Source: JAGWBJ01 sp034423015 (GTDB lineage Bacteria; Chloroflexota; Dehalococcoidia; Lucifugimonadales; JAGWBF01). Taken from it: 64,000 nt of DNA. A model generated the notes under the pieces. The model was given only the letters and a program-made list of their open reading frames with translations. It had not been told where the DNA came from and searched no databases. The position numbers were made by a program, and so were the translations under genes. Position 1 is the first letter of the stretch. Every line of letters starts with the position of its first letter. The DNA lies in NCBI GenBank assembly GCA_034423015.1, contig DAOUJG010000026.1, forward strand, positions 1 through 64,000, read 5' to 3'. Shown here in pieces: positions 53,590-62,060 of the stretch.

Positions 53590-54120
53590 TCAGGATATTC
53601 GCAGCACGGGAATCGGGCCTCCCCACAGCCGCACGCCTTCGCCGCGCCCTTGGGAGTCGCCGCCGTCCAGGCGACGGGCAAGCTCAGACACGGAGCATCC
53701 CAGCACCGGGTGCCGCAGGTCCTCGGCTATCTCCTCCAGGGGCGCCAGGACGAAGGCCCGCCTCTCCATCCGGGGGTGGGGTATCTCCAGCCCGGGCTCA
53801 CTGACGACCATGTCGCCGTAGAGAAGTATGTCCACGTCGATGACCCTGGGGCCGTTGACGAAGGTGCGGCGCCTGCCCAGCATGCCCTCCACACGCTTCA
53901 CGGTCTTCAGCAGGGCCCGGGGCTCCAGGCGGGTCGTGGCCCGGCACACGCAGTTCAGGAACCGGCCCTGGTCGTGGAACCCCCAGGGCGCGGTGTCATA
54001 GATGGAGGAGCACACCTCCAGCGTCACGTCACGGGACAGGAGCTCCAGTGCGGAGCGGATGTTGACCTCGCGAGGCCCCAGGTTCGAGCCGAGACCCAGG
54101 TAGGCGGTTACCGGCTCCAA
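53590..54120 (-). CDS. folK: 2-Amino-4-hydroxy-6-hydroxymethyldihydropteridine pyrophosphokinase
   Basis: A 176-residue HPPK. It starts TAYLGLGSNLGPREVNIRSA; GFHDQGRFLNCVCRATT and GPRVIDVDILLYGDMVVSEP carry the ATP/Mg residues (the Asp-x-Asp), and IPHPRMERRAFVLAPLEEIA completes the signature. It pyrophosphorylates hydroxymethyl-dihydropterin for FolP. The TTG start at 54120 has GGAGG at normal distance and overlaps the folP end by 13 bases, implying coupled translation. Confidence 0.92.
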   Translation of the reverse strand: MEPVTAYLGLGSNLGPREVNIRSALELLSRDVTLEVCSSIYDTAPWGFHDQGRFLNCVCRATTRLEPRALLKTVKRVEGMLGRRRTFVNGPRVIDVDILLYGDMVVSEPGLEIPHPRMERRAFVLAPLEEIAEDLRHPVLGCSVSELARRLDGGDSQGRGEGVRLWGGPIPVLRIS

Positions 54121-54998
54121 CCTTCGGGCCTCCAACCCCTGACTATGGCGTCGCTCACCCTGACCACCCTCACTATCTCCTTGACGTCGTGGACCCGCAC
54201 GATGTCGGCGCCGCCCGCCACGCACAGGGACACCGCCGCTGCCGTCCCTTCCAGGCGTTCCCCGGGGGGCAGCCCGCCCAGGACCATGCCCAGGTGCGAC
54301 TTCCGGGACGGGCCTACCAGGACGGGCTGGCCAAGCCGCCCAAGCTCCTGCAGCCTTCCCTCGATCTCCAGGCTCTGGTCGGCCACCTTGCCGAACCCGA
54401 TGCCTGGGTCGACGATGACGTTCTCCCGTGGGACGCCCGACGCCAGCGCCCTCTCCACGGCGGCCCCCAGGGATTCGGCCACCTCTCCCAACAGGTTCGA
54501 GTAGACGTTGCCGTCGCGGTTGTGCATGAGGACCACGGGGACGCCGAACTCCTCTACCACCTCGATCATACCCGTATCGGCCCTCACACCCCATACGTCG
54601 TTGATCATGTGGGCGCCGGCCTCCAGGCAGCGGCGGGCCACCTGGGGCTTGTAGGTATCCACGCTGACGGGGACCGACAGCACCTGGCAAAGGCGCTCCA
54701 CCACGGGCACCACCCGGCGCAGCTCCTCCTCGTCGTCCACTGGCACCGCTCCCTCCCGGTCGTTGTACCGGCGAGTGGACTCGGCGCCCACGTCGATCAG
54801 GTCCGCACCCTCCTGCTGCATTCGCAGGGCGAGGCCGACGGCCGACGCCACGTCGTCGCCGACGCCGTCTCCCGAGAAGGAGTCGGGGGTCACGTTGACG
54901 ACTCCCATCACGTGGGTGCGGCTTCCCCAATGGAAGGGTACGCCTCCGATGCGGGTTAGAGGGACCCGACGCTGGTCGGTGTGCGACTGCTTGGTCAT
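54108..54998 (-). CDS. folP: Dihydropteroate synthase
   Basis: A 296-residue TIM-barrel enzyme. Pterin-site motifs: THVMGVVNVTPDSFSGDG, EGADLIDVGAESTRRY, PVSVDTYKPQVARRCLEAGA, HMINDVWGV, VVLMHNRDG, VIVDPGIGFGK, PVLVGPSRKSHLG and IVRVHDVKE. It condenses pterin pyrophosphate with p-aminobenzoate and is the sulfonamide target. ATG at 54998 is preferred; another in-frame ATG lies five codons upstream. It overlaps folK. Confidence 0.94.
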   Translation of the reverse strand: MTKQSHTDQRRVPLTRIGGVPFHWGSRTHVMGVVNVTPDSFSGDGVGDDVASAVGLALRMQQEGADLIDVGAESTRRYNDREGAVPVDDEEELRRVVPVVERLCQVLSVPVSVDTYKPQVARRCLEAGAHMINDVWGVRADTGMIEVVEEFGVPVVLMHNRDGNVYSNLLGEVAESLGAAVERALASGVPRENVIVDPGIGFGKVADQSLEIEGRLQELGRLGQPVLVGPSRKSHLGMVLGGLPPGERLEGTAAAVSLCVAGGADIVRVHDVKEIVRVVRVSDAIVRGWRPEGWSR

Positions 54999-55124
54999 GC
55001 CTGGGGCATACATGGGGAGTCCCGAGGGAACGACCCATTGTAACACGGTCCAGTTCACTTGCACCGTACACACCCATCTGCTAGCATGAACCGGAATCGA
55101 GCCAGCCGCGCAGGTGGAGAGAGT

Positions 55125-56687
55125 ATGGCGGTGGACAGGAAGGCCGCTGGCGGCCTGGACCGGCTCGGCGCCATGCGGGACCGGGCCCTCGCGGGTGGCG
55201 GCGACAAGCGAGTCCAAAAACAGCACTCCCAGGGAAAGCTTACCGGCAGAGAGCGCATCGACCTCCTCCTGGACCCGGGCACCTTCCGGGAGATCGACCC
55301 CTTCGTAACCCATAGGACGACGGACTTCGGCCTCGCCGACAAGCAGGTCCTGGGCGACGCGGTGGTCACCGGCTACGGGCTGGTGGAGGGGCGCAGGGTC
55401 TTCGTCTACGCCCAGGACTTTACCGTCTTCGGCGGCTCCGTGTCGGAGGCCGTGGGCGAGAAGGTCTGCAAGGTGATGGACCTGGCCATGAAGACCGGCA
55501 GCCCCATCGTAGGCCTCAACGACTCCGGCGGCGCCCGCATCCAGGAGGGCGTGCTGAGCCTGTCCGCCTACGGCGACATATTCCTCCGAAACACCCTGGC
55601 CTCGGGCGTCATACCGCAGATCTCGGTAATCCTCGGCCCCTCGGCGGGGGGCGCCGTGTACTCTCCCGCCATCACCGACTTCGTGTTCATGGTGCAGGGC
55701 ATCAGCCAGATGTACATCACCGGCCCCGACGTCATCAAGGCCGTGACCTCCGAGGAGGTGACCCACGAGGAGCTGGGCGGGGCCGCGGCACACGGCACGC
55801 GGAGCGGTGTATCGCACTTCGTAACGGAGTCGGAGGACGAGTGCATGGCCGGCGTGCGCCGTCTCCTGGGATTCCTGCCTCCCAACAACATGGAGGACCC
55901 CCCGGTCCTCGACACGGACGACGACCCCGGCAGGATGGACGGCAGCCTCGCGGAGATCGTGCCCGAGGAGCCCAACAGGGCCTACGACATCAGGGACGTG
56001 GTCAACAGGATCGTCGACCGTGGGGAGTTCATGGAGGTCCACCGGGACTTCGCCCCCAACATCGTCGTCGGCTTCGCCCGGATGAATGGCCGGACGGTGG
56101 GGATAGTGGGCAACCAGCCGGCGTACCTGGCGGGGGTGCTGGACATCGACGCCTCGGCCAAGGCCGCCCGGTTCGTACGGTTCTGCGACTGCTTCAACGT
56201 GCCCTTGGTGACCCTGGTGGACGTGCCGGGCTTCATGCCCGGCACGGACCAGGAGTACGGGGGGATCATCAAGCACGGCGCCAAGCTCATCTACGCCTAC
56301 GCCGAGGCTACCGTCCCCAAGGTGAGCCTCATGACCCGCAAGGCCTACGGCGGGGCCTACATCGTGATGAGCAGCAAGCACCTGCGGGGCGACATCAACC
56401 TGGCATGGCCCTCGGCGGAGATCGCCGTCATGGGCCCCGAGGGCGCCGTCAGCATCATCTTCCGGGAGCAGCTATCCCAGGCATCGAGCCCCGAACGCAC
56501 GCGCTCCAAGCTGATACGGGAGTTCCGCGACGCCTTCGCCAACCCCTACGTAGCCGCGGGCCGGGGGTTCTTGGACGACGTCATCGACCCCAGGGAGACT
56601 CGTCCCCGGATTATCGACGCACTGGAGATGCTCCAGTCCAAGCGGGACAGCCTCCCGCCCAAGAAGCACGGCAACATACCCCTCTAG
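55125..56687 (+). CDS. Acyl-CoA carboxylase beta subunit (PccB/MmdA-like carboxyltransferase)
   Basis: A 520-residue carboxyltransferase with both crotonase-like halves: KQHSQGKLTGRERIDLLLDP, VYAQDFTVFGGSVSEAVGEK, LNDSGGARIQEGV and GPSAGGAVYSPAITDFVFMV in the first; VVGFARMNGRTVGIVGNQP, VDVPGFMPGTDQEYGGIIKHG and MTRKAYGGAYIVMSSKHLRG in the second. It transfers CO2 from biotin to propionyl-, acetyl- or another acyl-CoA. No biotin carboxylase or carrier gene is adjacent. ATG at 55125 gives the usual family length; ATG 55086 is an alternative. It runs 11 bases ahead of the luciferase-like gene. Confidence 0.92.
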   Translation: MAVDRKAAGGLDRLGAMRDRALAGGGDKRVQKQHSQGKLTGRERIDLLLDPGTFREIDPFVTHRTTDFGLADKQVLGDAVVTGYGLVEGRRVFVYAQDFTVFGGSVSEAVGEKVCKVMDLAMKTGSPIVGLNDSGGARIQEGVLSLSAYGDIFLRNTLASGVIPQISVILGPSAGGAVYSPAITDFVFMVQGISQMYITGPDVIKAVTSEEVTHEELGGAAAHGTRSGVSHFVTESEDECMAGVRRLLGFLPPNNMEDPPVLDTDDDPGRMDGSLAEIVPEEPNRAYDIRDVVNRIVDRGEFMEVHRDFAPNIVVGFARMNGRTVGIVGNQPAYLAGVLDIDASAKAARFVRFCDCFNVPLVTLVDVPGFMPGTDQEYGGIIKHGAKLIYAYAEATVPKVSLMTRKAYGGAYIVMSSKHLRGDINLAWPSAEIAVMGPEGAVSIIFREQLSQASSPERTRSKLIREFRDAFANPYVAAGRGFLDDVIDPRETRPRIIDALEMLQSKRDSLPPKKHGNIPL

Positions 56688-56698
56688 GCGGCTTCTCG

Positions 56699-57751
56699 AT
56701 GAAGTTCGGGCTGTTCTACCAGCTTCCCTGCGCCGACGACCAGTCCCCGGGCCAGAGGTATCGCGACACCCTCGACCAGATCCGGCTGGGGGACGAGCTC
56801 GGCTTCGACAACGCCTGGTTCGCGGAGCTCCACTTCAACGCCAGGTTCTCCATAACGCCCTCCCCCCTGATGCTGGCGGCCGCCGCGGCGGAGACGACCG
56901 AGACGATCCGCCTGGGGGTCGCGGTAAACCTGCTGCCCCTGCACAACCCCATCCGGCTGGCGGAGGACATCGCCACCCTGGACGTCCTCTCCGGAGGACG
57001 GGCCGAGTTCGGCATCGGGCGGGGCGCCATGCCCAGCCACTTCGAGGGGTTCGAGGTTCCCATCGGAGAGAGCCGGGACCGCTTCGTGGAGGCGCTGGAC
57101 TTCATCGTCCGTGCGTGGACCGAGGAGCGTGTGTCCTACCAGGGACGGTTCTTCCGGGCCAGGGAGCTGACCCTCACCCCGCGTCCGGTCCAGTCGCCGC
57201 ATCCGCCCGTGCGCATCGCCTCCAACAGCGCCGATACCTTCGAGCTGGTCGGCAAGCTCGGCTACAACATGTTCGCCACGCCCGTAATCGTCCCCCTCCC
57301 AGGCCTCCGCGAGGGGATCAAGACCTACCGGGCGGCCCTGGCGGCCCGAGGCAGCCAAGTCCACGGCGGCGAGCTCTCCATCAACCTGCCGGTGTTCCCC
57401 TTCGCCGGCGCCAACGGCGCGGCACAGGCCCTCCAGGCCAGCGTCGAGAACTACGTGACGATACTCTCCGACACCTACCAACACCCCAGCATCGATGCCC
57501 TGGCCAAGAAGAACCCGCGGGTCCTGCAGTCCAGGGAGAGGCTGAAGGCAATGACCTACGAGCGGTGGAGCGACGAGGTGGCGGCATATGGGGACCCCGA
57601 AGCGTGCCTGGAGAGGCTTCGTTACCTGTCGGAGGGCCTGGACCCCGGAGAGATCGTATGCTGGTTCAACCCCGGAGGGCTGGTCCCCCACGACATGGTG
57701 CTCGAAGCGATGCGCTTGTTCGCCTCTCAGGTGATGACCCGTCTCAGGTAG
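56699..57751 (+). CDS. Luciferase-like (LLM) flavin monooxygenase
   Basis: A 350-residue bacterial-luciferase-fold protein. KFGLFYQLPCADD begins the barrel, LGDELGFDNAWFAELHF and LGVAVNLLPLHNPIRLAEDI follow, and VLSGGRAEFGIGRGAMPSHF is the family core signature. It uses reduced FMN and O2 to oxidise an organic compound; a flavin reductase gene lies at 46426. It is co-directional with and 11 bases after the carboxylase gene. Substrate unknown. Confidence 0.88.
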   Translation: MKFGLFYQLPCADDQSPGQRYRDTLDQIRLGDELGFDNAWFAELHFNARFSITPSPLMLAAAAAETTETIRLGVAVNLLPLHNPIRLAEDIATLDVLSGGRAEFGIGRGAMPSHFEGFEVPIGESRDRFVEALDFIVRAWTEERVSYQGRFFRARELTLTPRPVQSPHPPVRIASNSADTFELVGKLGYNMFATPVIVPLPGLREGIKTYRAALAARGSQVHGGELSINLPVFPFAGANGAAQALQASVENYVTILSDTYQHPSIDALAKKNPRVLQSRERLKAMTYERWSDEVAAYGDPEACLERLRYLSEGLDPGEIVCWFNPGGLVPHDMVLEAMRLFASQVMTRLR

Positions 57752-57793
57752 CGCCGGCCCCCTGTCGAGGACCAAAGACGTTGCCTAAACACA

Positions 57794-57823
57794 TTGACAA
57801 AGCCATGATGGATTTGTTAGAGT
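57794..57823 (+). promoter_or_regulatory. Promoter of the first Pro/Thr-rich lipoprotein gene
   Basis: Consensus TTGACA (57794-57799), an 18-base spacer and TAGAGT (57818-57823). The leader is about 70 bases. Confidence 0.55.
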
Positions 57824-57896
57824 CGGGGCGCTCCCAGCGACGCCGCATGTCTTCGAATCAGCGCCGCACGGGAAAGCGTTTCTAAGAGGTAATTGT

Positions 57897-58439
57897 ATGG
57901 TGCAATCCTGGCTAGCTAAGCCGAGAGTCCTCGTCCTCATACCGTTCTTGATCGCGCTTCTTGCGTTCGCGGGATGCTCCAGCGACCCGACGGCCACGCC
58001 GGTACCAACCCCGGAGCCTACATCGACGCCGGCTCCCACGAACACACCCACACCGACGCCCACGGCGACGCCCGTTCCGACGCCCACCCCCACCGCGACT
58101 CCACCGCCCACGGCGACGCCCACCCCAACTCCGGAACCCACGGCGACGCCCACCCCGACTCCGGTACCTACGGCGACGCCCACCCCGACTCCGCTGCCGC
58201 CCCCCACGCCCACGCCCAACCCCCATCCGGCGGAGTTCGAGAGTATCTGGAACGAGTGGTGCGTAACCCAGGACGACCCCGACATCCAGGCCAACTGCCC
58301 GCTGCCGGCCGACGTGGTCGAGGGGGCCATGATACCCATGCAGGTGTCACCCGGTGAGGCAGAGGCGGACTTCCGGGCCCGCTGGAACGAGTGGTGCGCC
58401 ACGCAGAACAATCCCAACATCCCCTGCCCGCTGCCCTAG
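57897..58439 (+). CDS. Lipoprotein with Pro/Thr repeat stalk and duplicated WNEWC motif
   Basis: A 180-residue predicted lipoprotein. The signal is followed by the lipobox LAFAGC (Cys26). Next comes a stalk of about 85 residues made of TPTPTPTAT-type repeats, extended and probably surface-exposed. The C-terminal part holds two copies of a short unit: WNEWCVTQDDPDI and WNEWCATQNNPNI, each ending near CPLP, so four cysteines may form disulfides. I do not recognise this unit. It has its own promoter and AAGAGGT before ATG, and ends at a strong hairpin. Confidence 0.75.
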   Translation: MVQSWLAKPRVLVLIPFLIALLAFAGCSSDPTATPVPTPEPTSTPAPTNTPTPTPTATPVPTPTPTATPPPTATPTPTPEPTATPTPTPVPTATPTPTPLPPPTPTPNPHPAEFESIWNEWCVTQDDPDIQANCPLPADVVEGAMIPMQVSPGEAEADFRARWNEWCATQNNPNIPCPLP

Positions 58440-58470
58440 TCCTCCACCCGAGCAGACACAGACACAAAGA

Positions 58471-58506
58471 ATAGGGGAGGGTCTGAGACCCTCCCCTATC
58501 TATTTG
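58471..58506. terminator. Bidirectional hairpin terminator
   Basis: ATAGGGGAGGGTC (58471-58483) pairs perfectly with GACCCTCCCCTAT (58487-58499) around a TGA loop. Flanks are CTATTT on the plus side and TTCTTTG on the minus side. It lies between the convergent lipoprotein and CoA-binding genes. Confidence 0.75.
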
Positions 58507-58574
58507 GCTGTTGCCAAGTTCCGGGAGGCGTGCTAGCTGCGGCCGCCGGACCGGCGGCGATGCTCACGAAGGGT

Positions 58575-58937
58575 TCAATTGTTCATGACCACCAGAAGAC
58601 CCGCGTCCTGGGCCTTCCGGGCCGCTGCCTCGTCTTCTACGCCGTCCTGCATCCAGACGTATTTCGCCCCCGCCTGGATGGCCTTGTCCACCAGCGGCGC
58701 CACGTACTCCGACCGGCGGAAGATGTCGACCATGTCGATGGGGTCAGGCACGGAGGCCAAGTCCGGGTAGCTCTTCTCCCCCAGCACCTCTTCGACCATC
58801 GGGTTTACCGGGATGATCCTGTATCCCTGGTCCTGCAGGTACTTCGCCACCCGATGGCTGTCCCGCTGGGGGTTTGGCGACAGCCCCACAACCGCGATGG
58901 TCTTGCTGTTCGCTAGCTGCTCTTCTATACAATGCAA
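58575..58937 (-). CDS. CoA-binding (YccU-like) protein ending at an in-frame UGA in place of Cys
   Basis: A 120-residue Rossmann-type CoA-binding protein: TIAVVGLSPNPQRDSHRVAK, GYRIIPVNPMVEEVLGEK, DMVDIFRRSEYVAPLVDKAI and VWMQDGV. Homologues such as YccU continue VVMDRC and about 10-15 more residues. Here VVMNN is followed by TGA exactly at the Cys position (58577-58575). The same frame then reads TLREHRRRSGGRS to a TAG at 58535-58533. It is either a nonsense truncation or a selenocysteine codon. The TTG start follows AGGAGG. It lies 39 bases after the aldolase gene on the same strand. Confidence 0.82.
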   Translation of the reverse strand: MHCIEEQLANSKTIAVVGLSPNPQRDSHRVAKYLQDQGYRIIPVNPMVEEVLGEKSYPDLASVPDPIDMVDIFRRSEYVAPLVDKAIQAGAKYVWMQDGVEDEAAARKAQDAGLLVVMNN

Positions 58938-58976
58938 CGTGTCCAGACCTCCTCTCGAACAGGGTACGGCCGGGCG

Positions 58977-59765
58977 TTACCGGCCGCTCTCTTCCCGTAC
59001 ACGGCTCGCCGCCTCCCTCAGCCCGTTGAGTACGAGGGAGTAGGGAGGCGGGTTCACGTGGGTGTATCCCACGCCCAGGTCCTTCAGCTCCTTGGCGCCC
59101 AGCGGGTAGGCCGGATGCCGCAACGGCAGGGAGAACTTGGCCTTGCCCACGCCCCCGATGCGGCCTGCGATCTCCTCGACCTTGGCCTTCAGCCGCGGGT
59201 CCTTGGGGTCGGTAACACCCAGGGTCTCGGTCAGGTCCGCAGGGCCTACAGCGACCAGGTCCAGCCCTTCCAGGCCAGCCATCGCCTCGATGTCGTCGAA
59301 GGCCCGGTCGTCTTCGGCCATGACCGACAGCAGTATCTCCTCGTTGGAGGTCCGGACGTGGTCCCTCCAGGGGACCGCGCCGTATGACGCGGCCCGGGTG
59401 CTGCCGGCCGCCCCCCTCTTGCCCACCGGAGGGTACCTGACCGCTTCCACCGCCCGCTTGGCCCCCTCCAGCCCCTCCACGTGGGGGATGATGATCCCCT
59501 GGGCCCCCATATCCAGTATCCTCAGGATGAGCCCGGCGTCGTTCTCGTAGACCCGTATCAGGGAAGCCACTCCCGCCAGCTCGGCCGTCCGGACCATGGT
59601 CTCCACCATGGCCAGGTCGATGGCCGTGTGCTCCATGTCGATGAAGGCCGCGTCGAAACCGGCCAGCCCGATGATCTCCACCACGGCCGGGTCGGCGAAG
59701 GAAACGTAGGCCCCGATCGCCAGGTCCCCGTCTCTCATGACCCTCTTGACCCGATTCTCTCGCAT
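58977..59765 (-). CDS. HpcH/HpaI-type aldolase
   Basis: A 262-residue class II aldolase of the 2-keto-3-deoxy-acid type: AFIDMEHTAIDLAMVETMV, LIRVYENDAGLILRILDMGA, QGIIIPHVEGLEGAKRAVEA, AASYGAVPW and DLVAVGPADLTETLG, with the metal-binding Glu and Asp positions retained. It splits a hydroxy-keto acid to pyruvate or another keto acid and an aldehyde. AAGGAG precedes ATG. A 13-bp tandem repeat and a promoter lie just upstream. First gene of a two-gene unit with the CoA-binding gene. Confidence 0.88.
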   Translation of the reverse strand: MRENRVKRVMRDGDLAIGAYVSFADPAVVEIIGLAGFDAAFIDMEHTAIDLAMVETMVRTAELAGVASLIRVYENDAGLILRILDMGAQGIIIPHVEGLEGAKRAVEAVRYPPVGKRGAAGSTRAASYGAVPWRDHVRTSNEEILLSVMAEDDRAFDDIEAMAGLEGLDLVAVGPADLTETLGVTDPKDPRLKAKVEEIAGRIGGVGKAKFSLPLRHPAYPLGAKELKDLGVGYTHVNPPPYSLVLNGLREAASRVREESGR

Positions 59766-59776
59766 GGCAGCTCCTT

Positions 59777-59828
59777 CTTGGAAGTCCTTCTTGGAGGTCC
59801 GGCTTGGAAGTCCGGCTTGGAAGTCCGA
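59777..59828. repeat. Four tandem 13-bp repeats in the aldolase leader
   Basis: Units CTTGGAAGTCC plus two bases begin at 59777, 59790, 59803 and 59816. The repeat overlaps the ribosome-site region of the aldolase message. Confidence 0.85.
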
Positions 59829-59862
59829 CGGGCGTGGAAAGCCGGCGGCCTCACCCGCGCTT

Positions 59863-59891
59863 ATCTTAACCCAAGTCGATTCGGTTGGTAA
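59863..59891 (-). promoter_or_regulatory. Possible promoter of the aldolase operon
   Basis: On the minus strand TTACCA (59891-59886), a 17-base spacer and TAAGAT (59868-59863). The leader would include the 13-bp repeats. Confidence 0.45.
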
Positions 59892-60021
59892 GGGCCCACC
59901 GGGCCGGTCTCGCCGACGCATGTATAATGGGTCTCGCGGAGCCATGCCCGTCTCATGAGGGGCACGCGGCCCGCGCGGCCCCCGGGAGCGAAGGGTGCAA
60001 AGTGTAGTCAGGAGGAGAGGG

Positions 60022-60531
60022 ATGATCAGGGTGGACCTGAACCTGGAAGACCGGGAGGACTTGGCCGCCGCAGGGGCGAGATGGCGGTTCGCGCCTGGAC
60101 TGGTACCCGGAGAGGCCAACGAGGGTCTTTCCGCGCGGCTGGCCGAGAGCCCGGCGCGGCTTCCGGACTACGACGACTCGGGCTGGGACACCTGCGACGA
60201 CATCCAGCAGACCGTGTCCTCTGGCTTCACCTTCGGCTGGTACCGCATCGCGGTCACCATACCGGACCGGGTGCACGGCGTCGAGGTGAAGGGCTCCAGG
60301 CTCTACTTCGAGACCTGCATCGACGACTACGGTGAGGTGTGGATAGACGGGGAGTGCGACCGGGAGAGGGGCACGGTCGCGGGCTTCAACATCCCCCAGC
60401 GGGTCCCCATCAGCCTGGACGTCCAGCCGGGCGCCAGGTACGTCATAGCCTGCCTGGCCGTAAACGGGCCGCTGGCTCAGCCAGGGGGCGGCATCTTCAT
60501 GAGGTACGCCCGGCTCGCCTTCGAGCGTTAG
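60022..60531 (+). CDS. Galactose-binding-like (glycosidase family 2 N-domain-like) protein
   Basis: A 169-residue beta-rich protein. DYDDSGWDTCDD, TFGWYRIAVTIPDRV, GSRLYFETCIDDYGEVWIDG and ISLDVQPGARYVIACLAVNG resemble the jelly-roll sugar-binding domain of family 2 glycosidases. No catalytic domain or signal peptide is present, so it is a stand-alone binding module or a cytoplasmic protein of unknown ligand. AGGAGGAGAGGG is well placed before ATG at 60022. It converges with the second PAC2 gene. Confidence 0.7.
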   Translation: MIRVDLNLEDREDLAAAGARWRFAPGLVPGEANEGLSARLAESPARLPDYDDSGWDTCDDIQQTVSSGFTFGWYRIAVTIPDRVHGVEVKGSRLYFETCIDDYGEVWIDGECDRERGTVAGFNIPQRVPISLDVQPGARYVIACLAVNGPLAQPGGGIFMRYARLAFER

Positions 60532-60615
60532 CGCGGCCCCGGGAGACCGGCGACTGGAGCGGCTGGTCAGGGGCGTGTCGCGCCGGCCCTAACGATGCGG
60601 TTGGACCGGCGAGGA

Positions 60616-61497
60616 TCAGGAGGGGTCCGGCCCCTCGCTCATCCGGCGGTCCATCTCCTCGAGAAAGCGCGCGACCTCGGGCGCCAGGGGGGCCGCGTCC
60701 TCGTTGCTCTCTCTGGTGCGAGCTTCGTCGTAGTTGGACTCCAGCTGCTGGACCAGCTTCTTGGCCTGGGGGTTCCGCGACACGGCGGTCTCCACCTGCC
60801 GGTACTGACGCTGCCCCCGCTCACTCTCCACCAGCCGCGACGGCAGACTGTACACGTCGCACATTATCTCCAGCAGCCGCGACACCCCCGAGTAGTCCTC
60901 GTCGAGCTGGGCGTAGTGGGGCAGGTGGACCAGGAAGTTCATGGTCTCGATGCCCATCCTCTGGGCCTCCTGGGTCACCATGTAGACTATGCTGGTGGGA
61001 CCCTGGTAGCTGCTGCGCCTTATGCCCAGCCTCTTACCGTGCTCCTCCGGCACCGCGCCGGTGACCAGCAGGGGCCGCGTGTGGGGCACCGCGTCGGACA
61101 CGCCGCCCACCTGGGTGTACCGCTTGACGTCGAAGTGCTTGAGCAGCTCCAGCACCGAGTCCACGTAGTCCTCACCGTAGGCGTGGGGCTCAAGGATGTG
61201 CAGAAACAGGAAGTCGGGACCGTCCTCCCGCTTGGCGCACAGCACGGTGGTGTTGGGGATCGTCACCCGGCGCTCGACGCCCACGTTCATGATCCTGGGC
61301 CGGTAGCGGGTGAAGTCGTACCATCTTCCCGGCTTGGCGAGACGCCCCACCTCCTGGGCGCCCAGGTGTCTCTCCAGCCGGATCAGCGCGTGTCTGCCCA
61401 CGCGGCCAACGTCCACCCATGGCCTGAGGGAAACTATGGCATGGGGCTCCGTGAGCTCCGGTATCGGTTCGTCTACCTGAAAGCCCCCGATGTCCAT
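60616..61497 (-). CDS. PAC2-family protein, copy 2
   Basis: A 293-residue paralogue of the gene at 30384. It shares the order of landmarks: HAIVSLRPWVDVGRVGRHA, FLHILEPHAYGEDYVDS, TRPLLVTGAVPEE, YQGPTSIVYMV and HLPHYAQLDEDYSGVSRLLE. The long helical C-terminal region is also kept. PAC2 proteins may act as hetero-oligomers, so the two copies could pair. AGGGG precedes ATG. It is not near recF. Confidence 0.85.
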   Translation of the reverse strand: MDIGGFQVDEPIPELTEPHAIVSLRPWVDVGRVGRHALIRLERHLGAQEVGRLAKPGRWYDFTRYRPRIMNVGVERRVTIPNTTVLCAKREDGPDFLFLHILEPHAYGEDYVDSVLELLKHFDVKRYTQVGGVSDAVPHTRPLLVTGAVPEEHGKRLGIRRSSYQGPTSIVYMVTQEAQRMGIETMNFLVHLPHYAQLDEDYSGVSRLLEIMCDVYSLPSRLVESERGQRQYRQVETAVSRNPQAKKLVQQLESNYDEARTRESNEDAAPLAPEVARFLEEMDRRMSEGPDPS

Positions 61498-61578
61498 GAC
61501 CCCTATTTTGTCAGCCCCGCCTGCCGATTACAAGGGGGGAGGTGTCATGCCCCCCGTTCGCCTGAGGGACCCGGGAAT

Positions 61579-61609
61579 TTGACGGCCCCAGGCTTGCCCG
61601 GTGTATAAT
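61579..61609 (+). promoter_or_regulatory. Promoter of the monooxygenase gene
   Basis: TTGACG (61579-61584), a 19-base spacer and consensus TATAAT (61604-61609). The leader is about 95 bases. Confidence 0.5.
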
Positions 61610-61711
61610 CACCTGGCCTTCCGACCCTCGGGTGGAGGCCCAAGCACGGAAATCCTGTCCCACGGCCCCAAGGCCCAGGTCAAGAAGCGCCGGGTCAACA
61701 AGGAGGAAAGC

Positions 61712-62038
61712 ATGCAGGCCCTCGTCGTGACCATCCAGATCAAGCCGGAGCACAAGGAAGCGTTCATGAAGTCCATGCTGGAGGACGCCTACGGCTCCGT
61801 CACCAACGAGCCGGGCTGCCTCAGGTTCGACGTCGTCGAGGACGCCGAGGACCCCAACCGCATCCACCTGTTCGAGGTCTACAAGGACCAGGCGGCCATA
61901 GACGCCCACCGCCAGGCCCCTCACTACCTCAAGTGGCGGGAGACGGTCAAGGACTGGCACGCCGCCGACGTCATCCGCAGGTCGGGGGCGACGGTCTTCC
62001 CTCCAGACTCCGCATGGAAGAAGCAGTCGGCCTCTTAG
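61712..62038 (+). CDS. Antibiotic-biosynthesis-monooxygenase (ABM/LsrG-like) domain protein
   Basis: A 108-residue ferredoxin-like barrel protein: QALVVTIQIKPEHKEAF, EPGCLRFDVVEDAEDPNRIH and FEVYKDQAAIDAHRQAPHY with LKWRETVKDW. This matches small ABM proteins including the AI-2 phosphate-degrading LsrG type. It is probably a dimeric cofactor-free oxygenase or isomerase. AAGGAGG fixes the start at 61712. No lsr genes are nearby, so the role is open. Confidence 0.86.
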   Translation: MQALVVTIQIKPEHKEAFMKSMLEDAYGSVTNEPGCLRFDVVEDAEDPNRIHLFEVYKDQAAIDAHRQAPHYLKWRETVKDWHAADVIRRSGATVFPPDSAWKKQSAS

Positions 62039-62060
62039 CCGGACTTCACCGAGGGTAGTC

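Noticed and set aside
54108..56381. Minus-strand frame of 757 codons running beyond folP
   Set aside because: Only the folP part has family motifs; the rest is antisense to the carboxylase gene and is a high-GC shadow.
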